From Deltaproteobacteria bacterium (GTDB lineage Bacteria > Desulfobacterota > Desulfobacteria > Desulfobacterales > ETH-SRB1): 6,089 bases of DNA. The notes under the pieces are model-generated. The model was not told the DNA's origin. It did no database searches and worked only from the letters and a program-made list of their open reading frames with translations. The stretch spans positions 1 through 6,089 of the forward strand of contig DAOUSD010000123.1 of assembly GCA_030627405.1 (NCBI GenBank). Direction: 5' to 3'. Below are positions 1 through 5,733 of the stretch, piece by piece (the stretch's first letter is position 1; each line of letters starts with the position of its first letter). Made by a program: the position numbers and the translations under genes.

Positions 1-170
1 AACCTAAGTTAAGCGATTAGCTGTTAGCAATTAGCCGTTAGCTCTTATGAAATATGCATTTGTATAATTATTTATTAATCACCCATTGGGTGAAATGTTA
101 TTATTTAATAACATCTTGATATAGTTTGACTAATAGCTAAAAGCTAATGGCTAATCGCTCATTTTAGGTA
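1..170. repeat. Foldback (MITE-like) element with inverted TTAGC heptamer arms
   Basis: The left arm carries TTAGC cores at 17-21, 24-28, 31-35 and 38-42, exactly seven bases apart. The right arm carries the reverse core GCTAA at 136-140, 143-147 and 150-154. The complementarity continues outward: AGCGA (12-16) pairs with TCGCT (155-159), and ACCTAA (2-7) with TTAGGT (164-169). Within the paired arms every mismatch falls in the two-base spacer between cores. The roughly 90 bases between the arms contain two tidy hairpins, CACCC/GGGTG (80-84 with 88-92) and ATGTTATT/AATAACAT (95-102 with 107-114). No protein is encoded. The structure resembles a miniature inverted-repeat element, but the target duplication cannot be judged because the left end coincides with the window edge. 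Mobility is inference. Confidence 0.6.
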
Positions 171-188
171 TTATCAAATCGAGGTTTT

Positions 189-256
189 TTAGCTATTAGC
201 TTTTAGCCTTTAGCTTTTAGGAGTTAGCCTTTAGCTAAAAGCTAACAGCTAAAGGC
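189..256. repeat. TTAGC heptamer array that inverts about a palindromic pivot
   Basis: Seven forward cores lie at exact 7-base steps starting at 189, 196, 203, 210, 217 (TTAGG variant), 224 and 231. The last one is part of the palindrome TTAGCTAA (231-238), from which reverse GCTAA cores continue in the same register at 234, 241 and 248. As a result 226-236 and 247-257 form a perfect 11-bp stem with a 10-base loop, followed by five T residues. Transcripts entering from the left could terminate here, which would isolate the GAPDH gene from upstream transcription, but the stem is AT-rich and this role is only a possibility. Confidence 0.7.
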
Positions 257-335
257 TTTTTCACTAATATGAAACTATCGCCGGCATTAAAAAAATACTT
301 TTCGGGCAGGCACTAATTACTCAATAACGCTATTT

Positions 336-342
336 GGGGAGG
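336..342 (+). promoter_or_regulatory. Strong Shine-Dalgarno that fixes the GAPDH start
   Basis: GGGGAGG lies six bases before ATG at 349. An in-frame TTG at 334 would extend the protein by five residues but overlaps this ribosome site, so it is rejected as the start. A second in-frame ATG at 355 lies 12 bases from the site and is less likely. No convincing -35/-10 pair was found in 258-335. Confidence 0.8.
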
Positions 343-348
343 ATCAAG

Positions 349-1587
349 ATGGGAATGAAGCTTGGCGTAAATGGATTTGGAAGAATCGGAAAACTTACTG
401 TATGGCATCATGTAGCCAGAAAATACTTTGATGAAATTATAATTAATATCGGACGGGAGGCCGGCACATCCATTGAGGATATTGCCCATTATGCCGGCAG
501 AGATTCAAATTACGGTCTGCTGCACGGTTTTCTTTACGGTCAAAAAGCTGAACCTGTTATTCATGATCTGGATGAAAAAAACGGTAGCATGACAATTGAC
601 GGTATAATGGTTAAATTTTTAAGGACTTCCAGGAATCCGCTCGAAATCGGATGGAAGGATCATGGCGTTAATCTGGTAGTTGACACAACAGGACAATTTC
701 TTGAGCCAACCCTTTCTCCAGACCACCCCAAAGGAGCTTTAAGAGGACATTTTGAATCAGGAGCAGAGAAAGTTATTGTTTCAGCTCCATTTAAGATAAA
801 AGATAAAAGCAAAAAAATGCCGGAAGACGCTGTAACTACAGTAATGGGAATCAATGATAATGACTATGATCCCAGACGGCATAAAGCGATTTCAAATGCA
901 TCCTGTACTACTACTTGCCTGGCTCATATGATGAAACCTATTCTCAATTTTTTTGGCCATAAAAAAATTCTTTCCGCCTCAATGGCAACCGTTCATGCAG
1001 TCACGGGGTCGCAGGAAGTTCTTGACCGCCTGCCAAAAGCAGGGACAACCGATCTGAGAAAAAACAGAAGCGTAATGAATAATATCATACTAACCACAAC
1101 AGGAGCAGCCAATACACTCAGGCTGGTCATTCCTGAAATGGAGCAAATCGGGTTCATTGCCGAATCTGTAAGAATTCCAACTTCAACGGGTTCTCTTATT
1201 ATTTTAGTAATAAATCTTCAGGAGGAACTGTCTGGAGAACCGATAAGAAGAAAATTAATAAACAACATATATATGCAGGCAGCGGCTGAAGATCCAAACA
1301 AATATCTGCACTATACAGACAAACAGAATGTCTCTGGTGATATTATAGGAACGCCGATTGCAGCAACGATAATAGAAGGCCATGAAACTCATACCAGAAC
1401 TGCTAATGTTAAAATAGATTTGAAAAAAGTGCCTGGATTAGACAAAAATGTTATTTCTTCATTAAATGACACAATCATAAGAATTCCTGTAACTCAGTGC
1501 GTCATATACGGATGGTACGATAATGAAATGGGAGGTTATGTGAACATGCTCGGTGACAGGACTGTTTCCGTGGCGGAAAATATGTGA
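349..1587 (+). CDS. gap: Glyceraldehyde-3-phosphate dehydrogenase (phosphorylating), divergent long form
   Basis: A cytoplasmic enzyme of glycolysis/gluconeogenesis that interconverts glyceraldehyde 3-phosphate and 1,3-bisphosphoglycerate using NAD(P). The 412-residue protein opens with the Rossmann motif GVNGFGRIG (6-14). The catalytic block SNASCTTTCLAH places the nucleophile at Cys186 (canonical form SCTTNCLAP). TVHAVT supplies the base His216. An Arg-containing LRKNRS segment and TTGAANT match phosphate-binding regions, and GWYDNEMGGY near the C terminus is the family's usual closing motif (WYDNE). It is longer than the usual 330-340 residues, with extra material in the N-terminal half, for example around residues 36-60 and 130-165. 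At the end of the second strand, where NAD-specific enzymes have IND, it reads INIGRE: the adenosine-ribose Asp is replaced by Ile34 with Arg36 nearby. That could mean NADP or dual use, which is inference. It stands alone between repeat arrays, convergent with ksgA. Confidence 0.95.
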   Translation: MGMKLGVNGFGRIGKLTVWHHVARKYFDEIIINIGREAGTSIEDIAHYAGRDSNYGLLHGFLYGQKAEPVIHDLDEKNGSMTIDGIMVKFLRTSRNPLEIGWKDHGVNLVVDTTGQFLEPTLSPDHPKGALRGHFESGAEKVIVSAPFKIKDKSKKMPEDAVTTVMGINDNDYDPRRHKAISNASCTTTCLAHMMKPILNFFGHKKILSASMATVHAVTGSQEVLDRLPKAGTTDLRKNRSVMNNIILTTTGAANTLRLVIPEMEQIGFIAESVRIPTSTGSLIILVINLQEELSGEPIRRKLINNIYMQAAAEDPNKYLHYTDKQNVSGDIIGTPIAATIIEGHETHTRTANVKIDLKKVPGLDKNVISSLNDTIIRIPVTQCVIYGWYDNEMGGYVNMLGDRTVSVAENM

Positions 1588-1599
1588 CTGGTAAGTACA

Positions 1600-1724
1600 G
1601 GTGGATAGACTGAAGGTAGAAGGCTGAAGACTAAAAATTAAGGATTCAAACACCCTTCAGCCTTCAGCCTTTTACCTTCCACCTTCAGCCTTCAGCCTTC
1701 AGCCTATCCACCTTCCACCTTCAG
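1600..1724. repeat. CCTTCAG-type heptamer array with inverted arms; probable bidirectional terminator
   Basis: Right arm: ten units from 1654 to 1724, mostly CCTTCAG with CCTTCCA and CCTTTTA variants, all seven bases long except one 8-base unit (CCTATCCA, 1703-1710). Left arm: the inverse units TGGATAGA (1602-1609, also 8 bases), CTGAAGG, TAGAAGG and CTGAAGA, running to about 1630. GGTGGATAG (1600-1608) pairs perfectly with 1704-1712, and the stem continues with few mismatches for about 31 bp around a loop of about 50 bases. It sits exactly where GAPDH (+) and ksgA (-) converge, so it may act as a shared terminator. It has no sequence resemblance to the TTAGC arrays but has the same period. 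Confidence 0.75.
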
Positions 1725-2555
1725 CACATTACCCAGCCTGACAAATTCTTCAACGCTGAGGGTTTCCGCACGTCGGGTTGGATCTATGCCTGCATTTTCC
1801 AGCGCATGCCTGGACGTTTCAGCAGCAATATGAAGCTCGCTGCCTGCGAGAGCATTTTTAAGATTTTTTCTTCTCTGCCCGAATGCGGCTTTTATTACTC
1901 CATAAAGAAACTCTTCATCGGTTGAATATTTCGGGCTGTCTCTAAAAATTATTTCAAGAACTTCGGAATCAACTTTTGGTCTCGGAAAAAATTGAGAGGC
2001 CTTAACATCTGCAACTTTCTTTATATATGCACAATAATTAAGCATAACCGTAAGTCGTCCGTATTCTTTACAACCCGGCTTCGCAGTGATGCGTTGAGCA
2101 AGTTCTTTCTGAAACATAAGGATTGCACGGCTTACAGTATTTCTGGCTTTTATAAGTTTAATAAGAACCTGGGAAGAAATATTGTACGGCAGATTTCCTA
2201 AAACCAGTATTTTACGATTGGCTTCTTCAGCAAATTCCTCAATATTAACTCTCAGGATATCTTTCTCAATTAAAATAACATTAAAAACGCTGTTTGAAGT
2301 AAGTTCTGTTTTTAACAAAGAGATTATCTTATGGTCCTTCTCAACTGCATAAACCTTTTTTGCTATCCGGGCAACAGGGATCGTAAGGGCTCCCAAGCCG
2401 GCACCTATCTCTAAAATAACATCTTCCGGCATTACCCTGCAACGATTCACAATCATTTCCGAGGTAGCGGAATTTTCCAAAAAATGTTGGCCCAACTGCT
2501 TCCTGGCATGCATTTGCCAGGCGGCAAGTAGTACTCTGGGTGATGTCACGTTCAA
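1704..2555 (-). CDS. ksgA: 16S rRNA dimethyladenosine transferase KsgA/RsmA
   Basis: Methylates two adjacent adenines in the 3'-terminal hairpin of 16S rRNA (A1518/A1519 in E. coli), a late step and checkpoint in 30S assembly, using S-adenosylmethionine. Motifs in order: KQLGQHFL (19-26), SAM-binding EIGAGLGALT (49-58), acidic Glu72 and Asp99 for the SAM ribose and adenine, catalytic NLPY (121-124), FPRPKVDS (190-197), AFGQRRKNL (224-232) and RRAETLS (261-267). The 283-residue length is normal for the family. The start is uncertain: TTG at 2555 overlaps the upstream DUF2062 stop as TTGA, which suggests coupled translation; GTG at 2549 and ATG at 2513 are alternatives, and none has a clear ribosome site. 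The segment TSPRVLLAAW before the first core motif looks like a conserved leader, favouring one of the two upstream starts. The last codons (LKVEGG and stop) lie inside the CCTTCAG heptamer array. Confidence 0.95.
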   Translation of the reverse strand: MNVTSPRVLLAAWQMHARKQLGQHFLENSATSEMIVNRCRVMPEDVILEIGAGLGALTIPVARIAKKVYAVEKDHKIISLLKTELTSNSVFNVILIEKDILRVNIEEFAEEANRKILVLGNLPYNISSQVLIKLIKARNTVSRAILMFQKELAQRITAKPGCKEYGRLTVMLNYCAYIKKVADVKASQFFPRPKVDSEVLEIIFRDSPKYSTDEEFLYGVIKAAFGQRRKNLKNALAGSELHIAAETSRHALENAGIDPTRRAETLSVEEFVRLGNVLKVEGG

Positions 2556-2995
2556 GATTTTTTTCGCAACCGAAGCTTAATAAATATTCTGCGGGTTATA
2601 AAATAGGCCGCTATAGCAGGGAGAATGCCAAGAACAACTCCACCTGTAATCATAGCAAGCGTAACATCCGCTCCCAGTTTTAACAGCTCTAAAATCGACT
2701 CATATTCTATATTAAAAGGAGCTGAATTGCCAAGAATAGAAATCCCAACATCGTAGCTGCCCTTGTAAAATAAAGGTATAGTAATAGGATTGCTGAACCA
2801 TACACCGATTGCGGCGGCGGCTTTGCTCCCCCGTAAAACAAACGCCAGAGCTAAAGCAATAACTGTATGAAAAGGAATGGTAGGAGTTACGCTGATAAAT
2901 ACTCCTATAGCCATTCCACGAGCAACATAATGTGGATCACCATTAAGCTGTTTAAATCGAGTTATAAAATGACGGATTTTCTCTCTCAAATTCAT
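2552..2995 (-). CDS. DUF2062 family small membrane protein
   Basis: A 147-residue inner-membrane protein of unknown function. The family signature is visible: GVFISVTPTIPFHTVIALALAFVL (split here as GVFISVTPTIP at 31-41 and a hydrophobic run at 42-54), then the characteristic VWFSNPITIPLFY (65-77), equivalent to the WxxNPxTxxPxY pattern of DUF2062. A third hydrophobic segment spans about 111-134 and the protein ends in a basic tail (TRRIFIKLRLRKKS). The N terminus is also basic, consistent with cytoplasmic ends. ATG at 2995 is used; its ribosome site is poor. It is the first gene of a two-gene unit, and its stop overlaps the ksgA start by four bases. The tight pairing with an rRNA methylase gives no firm clue to its role. 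Confidence 0.9.
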   Translation of the reverse strand: MNLREKIRHFITRFKQLNGDPHYVARGMAIGVFISVTPTIPFHTVIALALAFVLRGSKAAAAIGVWFSNPITIPLFYKGSYDVGISILGNSAPFNIEYESILELLKLGADVTLAMITGGVVLGILPAIAAYFITRRIFIKLRLRKKS

Positions 2996-3051
2996 TTAAT
3001 TTTACCGTGTCTGATGGTTTAAATCATTACTATTTTAAAACTGACACATAG

Positions 3052-3190
3052 CTCGACCTGCACCAATCTCTTGCGCATCAAGGACTTGAGAAAAGTCTCG
3101 ACATATCCATTGGTATGACTATGCTTTTCGCAAACCTTGCTGCATCAAGATCCCGGCACATTTCTTCGCAAAAAATCGCTCAACTTAGGT
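3052..3190 (+). pseudogene. Probable transposase remnant (family not identified)
   Basis: Just upstream of the DUF2062 gene a frame open from 3052 (after TAG at 3049) reads plausible protein, including LAHQGLEKSLDISIG and MTMLFANLAASRSR then QKIAQLR. This has the feel of a transposase C-terminal domain, but I cannot name the family. The frame continues as low-complexity AT-rich nonsense to TAA at 3262-3264. It ends at CGCTCAACTTAGGT (3177-3190), a sequence repeated in inverted form at the window start, which would suit an insertion-sequence end. Reading is ambiguous: the minus strand over 3030-3150 gives KHSHTNGYVETFLKSLM, which recalls the TNG-VE-F block around the catalytic Glu of DDE integrases. 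One of the two readings must be spurious; either way there is no intact gene. Confidence 0.3.
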
Positions 3191-3548
3191 TTAATAAAAA
3201 TGGTATAAATAACTGTCTCTTTTATAAATATCAAATTCTATTATTAGGCATTATTTATAATTAAGCCCTATTATGATTAAATATCAAACTCTTTTCTGTA
3301 AATATCGTCTTTTTTCTTTTGATTTTAAGCCTAATTATTCTAAATCTTCTGTGCAGAGATAAAAATATTGAAAACATCTGCCTCAAATAAGTATCCAGCT
3401 TCATCTGACGCAAAAAAAATGATGGCAACTCGCCTAAAAATGAAGCTCGCCGCCGCAAGCGGACGGGGTATTGAAATACCATAATAAAGGCTAAATTTTA
3501 ATCAACATATTTATCTTTACAAAAATCAATCAATCAACTAAATATAGT
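3191..3548. other. AT-rich intergenic stretch without a supported gene
   Basis: This stretch is strongly AT-rich except for a GC island at about 3428-3468. It contains the imperfect direct repeat AAATATCAAAYTCT (3226-3239 and 3279-3292, 53 bases apart), related AAGCC-containing segments near 3264 and 3327, and the perfect palindrome GGTATTGAAATACC (3467-3480) beside a CCGC/GCGG-rich patch that looks like an interspersed repeat fragment. A minus-strand frame at 3261-3482 exists, but it has no ribosome site and no recognisable motif. A weak promoter-like pair, TTTACA (3516-3521) and TAAATA (3539-3544) with 17-base spacing, points rightwards toward the truncated gene at 3599. I see no RNA gene. 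Confidence 0.45.
3226..3292. repeat. Imperfect 14-bp direct repeat pair
   Basis: AAATATCAAATTCT at 3226-3239 recurs as AAATATCAAACTCT at 3279-3292 (13 of 14 identical), 53 bases apart, in AT-rich DNA. A shorter third echo, TAAATATC, follows near 3298. It could be a degraded duplication or a binding-site pair; no function is supported. Confidence 0.4.
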
Positions 3549-3550
3549 AG

Positions 3551-3724
3551 CCGTGAACGGCTTGAAACTTGAAATTGGAAAGTAGAAATTAGGGAGAGAT
3601 GAAACGAATTTACGAGTTGAATGTCTGCAAACCGGCAGAAGAGTTATTAGATATGGTCTGGCACGACTTTGATAAAAAGCATGAAGGCCAAATTTCTATT
3701 TTCTATTTTCAATGTTCCGTGAAC
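3551..3724. mobile_element. Small element with inverted heptamer arms and an 8-bp flanking direct repeat
   Basis: CCGTGAAC occurs at 3551-3558 and again in direct orientation at 3717-3724, bracketing 158 bp. Inside, the left arm is a heptamer run: TTGAAAC (3562-3568), TTGAAAT (3569), TGGAAAG (3576), TAGAAAT (3583-3589), TAGGGAG (3590-3596). The right arm has the inverse units ATTTCTA (3692-3698), TTTTCTA (3699) and TTTTCAA (3706-3712). The arms pair over 21 bp with three mismatches. Between them is the start of a truncated gene. This is the arrangement of an inserted element with a target-site duplication that later lost its middle. The repeats are seen directly; the insertion history is inference. 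The left 8-mer also lies within a local palindrome (3549-3562). Confidence 0.5.
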
Positions 3725-3808
3725 ACTATACTAAATATAAACCTTGACAAAAATATATATTATTGTGTAATCGAACAAAAAGAACAAAACGCCCTTTGGG
3801 CGGATTAA
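3599..3808 (+). pseudogene. Truncated four-helix-bundle protein gene (S23/IVP-like), chimeric tail
   Basis: The first 27 or so residues, starting MKRIYELNVCKPAEELLDMVW and then HDFDK, resemble the N terminus of the stand-alone four-helix-bundle proteins related to 23S rRNA intervening-sequence proteins and to Avd. Those proteins are usually 110-130 residues and continue with a conserved stretch of the type TIGYQ..R...SI..NIAEG. None of that is present. From about 3672-3690 the frame runs into the right heptamer arm (ISIFYFQ) and then flanking DNA, ending EQNALWAD within a small hairpin. The simplest reading is an internal deletion of about 250-300 bp that removed helices 2-4. A purine-rich AGGGAG sits only two bases before ATG and is itself the last heptamer of the left arm. 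The fold cannot form, so I call it broken. Family assignment is from recall of a short stretch and is moderate. Confidence 0.5.
3790..3802 (-). terminator. Small hairpin with T-rich tail on the minus strand
   Basis: CGCCC (3790-3794) and GGGCG (3798-3802) form a 5-bp GC stem with a 3-base loop. Read on the minus strand it is followed by TTTTGTTCTTTTT, the layout of an intrinsic terminator; on the plus strand the following bases are not T-rich. No minus-strand gene ends here now, so it may be a leftover or serve another role. Confidence 0.35.
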
Positions 3809-3858
3809 AATAACAGCGTGAACGTTTATATTCACTCACTTTAAAGAAAATTCCATTT

Positions 3859-3924
3859 TATAATTTCCTATACAATAAAAAAACATTTTTTCTAATACCA
3901 TATCACAAAAAACTCATTAAGAGG
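3859..3924 (+). promoter_or_regulatory. Upstream region of mltD: -10-like TATAAT and ribosome site
   Basis: TATAAT occurs at 3859-3864 and TACAAT at 3871-3876 in a very AT-rich stretch, but neither has a good -35 at the right distance, so the promoter is tentative. GAGG at 3921-3924 lies nine bases before ATG 3934 and supports that start. Upstream, GTGAA (3818-3822) and TTCAC (3831-3835) form a weak hairpin. Confidence 0.3.
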
Positions 3925-3933
3925 TCTTAGTCG

Positions 3934-5712
3934 ATGATTTCACGCATAATTTTTGTATCAGCAATAATACTATTTCTATTATGCGGATGCGTCCAAAGAT
4001 TGCAGAAGCCTTCTGTTCATCAACATAACAATTCTGACACAAAGCCAACCCATAAGGCAGACAATGCAACTAATAAATCTGCTCTCATTAATCTTGTCAA
4101 AACCGATCATAGCAAATCCGAGGTTAAAAGCGATGAATATACAGCAACTAATTCAGAAAGGATAAAAATACAGTCTGTTCTTGATGAAGCTCTCGACTTC
4201 TGTCAGGCAGCCCAGGATTTCTGGCAAAAAGGAGAGCTTGAAAATGCCCTTGAGTCTCTTGATCAGGCCTATTCTTTAATTTTGAACGTTGATACTGATG
4301 ACGATCCAAATCTAATACAGCAGAAAGATGACCTGCGTTTTATGATTTCAAAACGCATCCTGGAAATCTATGCATCCCGCAATATAGTGGTAAATGGCGA
4401 CCATAACGCCATCCCAATTGTGTTAAATAAACATATAAAGGCTGAAATAGATCTTTTTACCAAAGGTGGAGAGAAAAAATTTTTTATCAGATCTTACAAA
4501 CGTTCAGGCCGATATCGCCCATTTATAGTATCGGAACTTAAAAAAGCCGGTCTTCCTGTTGAACTGTCATGGCTCCCTCTTATCGAAAGTGGATTTAATG
4601 TAATTGCGCTTTCAAAAGCCAGAGCTCTCGGACTCTGGCAGTTTATTCCCTCAACCGGCTACAAGTTCGGCCTTAAACGTGATATATTCATTGATGAAAG
4701 GATTGATCCTGTTAAGTCAACAAAAGCCGCTATAGCATACCTGAAAGAACTGCATAACATCTTTGGCGACTGGAACACAGTTCTTGCGTCGTATAATTGC
4801 GGAGAAGGAAGGGTGCTTCGCGTAATACGGAGTCAGAATATAAACTACCTTGACGATTTTTGGGATCTATATCAAAGACTTCCGCGGGAAACCGCCAGAT
4901 ATGTCCCCAGGTTCCTTGCGACTTTACACATAGTCAAAAATCCGGAAAAATACGGACTAGATTCAATAAACATGGATTCTCCATTAGAATATGAAACTAT
5001 ATCCGTGTCAAAACAGGCGCATCTCAAGGACATAGCAAAAAATATAGGAACTTCTGAAAAAATACTGAAAGAACTTAATCCAGAACTACGATACAAGATA
5101 TTACCCTCTGATCAATATCCCCTTAGAGTTCCGCCCGGCAAATGTGAAGTACTGCTTTCAAAGCTGGATGAGATACCGTTCTGTTCTCCACCCAGAAGCA
5201 CAAGAATCGTGTACCATAAGGTAAGGCAGGGAGAAACCCTTTCAACTATAGCAAGGCGCTACCGCACAAGTGTCAAAAGCATTGCACGGGCAAACAACAT
5301 ACGTAAAAACAATTTAATCGTAGCAGGTAAAAAACTTAAAATTCCACAAAAGGGAGCAGTATACCGGGCTCGTGAGCCCAAATATAAACATACATCAAAA
5401 TATATCGTAAAACGCGGTGACTCTTTGTGGATTATAGCCAGGCGTTTTGATACTACGACAAAAAAACTTCGGAAGCTGAACAACCTTTTAAATACGAACC
5501 TTCATATTGGACAGGTGCTAAAAATACCCGGACAAAAGGAAAGCCCTGCACCGGGGGCAAAAGAAAGTTTAAAATCATATCTGGTGAAACGCGGAGATAG
5601 CCCCTTCAGGATAGCAAAAAACCATAACGTGCCTCTCGAGCGCTTTTTACGCACAAATAATCTAACACCCAGAAGCAAAATATATCCGGGGCAAAAAGTA
5701 TATGTTGAATAA
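3934..5712 (+). CDS. mltD: Membrane-bound lytic murein transglycosylase D-like lipoprotein with three LysM domains
   Basis: Cleaves the MurNAc-GlcNAc bond of peptidoglycan with formation of 1,6-anhydro-MurNAc, in the periplasm from a lipid anchor. The 592-residue protein begins with a lipoprotein signal ending in lipobox LCGC, lipid attachment at Cys19; Val follows, so outer-membrane sorting is expected by the E. coli rule. A polar linker (20-75) leads to a helical, single TPR-like stretch (about 84-118). The SLT domain (about 185-330) carries catalytic Glu218 in LIESGFN, then ALGLWQFIPSTG (231-242), ASYNCGEG with Tyr287, and ETARYVPRFLA from Glu319. LysM domains for peptidoglycan binding begin near Tyr427, Tyr490 and Tyr549 (motifs VRQGETLSTIA, VKRGDSLWIIA, VKRGDSPFRIA). 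E. coli MltD has two LysM domains. The residues between the SLT domain and the first LysM (about 350-400) look like a further, degenerate LysM. It is a single-gene unit followed by a hairpin. Confidence 0.94.
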   Translation: MISRIIFVSAIILFLLCGCVQRLQKPSVHQHNNSDTKPTHKADNATNKSALINLVKTDHSKSEVKSDEYTATNSERIKIQSVLDEALDFCQAAQDFWQKGELENALESLDQAYSLILNVDTDDDPNLIQQKDDLRFMISKRILEIYASRNIVVNGDHNAIPIVLNKHIKAEIDLFTKGGEKKFFIRSYKRSGRYRPFIVSELKKAGLPVELSWLPLIESGFNVIALSKARALGLWQFIPSTGYKFGLKRDIFIDERIDPVKSTKAAIAYLKELHNIFGDWNTVLASYNCGEGRVLRVIRSQNINYLDDFWDLYQRLPRETARYVPRFLATLHIVKNPEKYGLDSINMDSPLEYETISVSKQAHLKDIAKNIGTSEKILKELNPELRYKILPSDQYPLRVPPGKCEVLLSKLDEIPFCSPPRSTRIVYHKVRQGETLSTIARRYRTSVKSIARANNIRKNNLIVAGKKLKIPQKGAVYRAREPKYKHTSKYIVKRGDSLWIIARRFDTTTKKLRKLNNLLNTNLHIGQVLKIPGQKESPAPGAKESLKSYLVKRGDSPFRIAKNHNVPLERFLRTNNLTPRSKIYPGQKVYVE

Positions 5713-5733
5713 CTGGTGTCGTGTAATGCGTGA

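Noticed and set aside
80..114. Intrinsic terminators at the two hairpins inside the left foldback
   Set aside because: Neither hairpin is followed by a T-tract, and one stem is entirely AT-rich; they are better explained as loop structure of the element.
189..256. CRISPR array
   Set aside because: The units are 7 bases with 2-base variable parts; there are no 25-40 base repeats with spacers and no cas genes.
334..348. TTG start extending GAPDH by five residues
   Set aside because: It overlaps the GGGGAGG ribosome site, which is ideally spaced for ATG 349, and the extra residues add no family motif.
1992..2201. Plus-strand frame inside ksgA
   Set aside because: It lies wholly antisense to conserved KsgA motifs and its peptide has no recognisable features; it is a shadow of the real gene.
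3261..3482. Minus-strand 73-codon frame as a gene
   Set aside because: There is no ribosome site, the composition is biased to Arg, Lys, Phe and Leu as expected from AT-rich noncoding DNA, and no motif is recognisable.
3523..3538. TCAATCAATCAA as a meaningful tandem repeat
   Set aside because: Only about three 4-base units in AT-rich DNA, within chance expectation.
3599..3808. Intact small protein gene of 69 codons
   Set aside because: The second half is translated from the right heptamer arm, flanking DNA and a hairpin, so it is better read as a truncated gene with an accidental tail.
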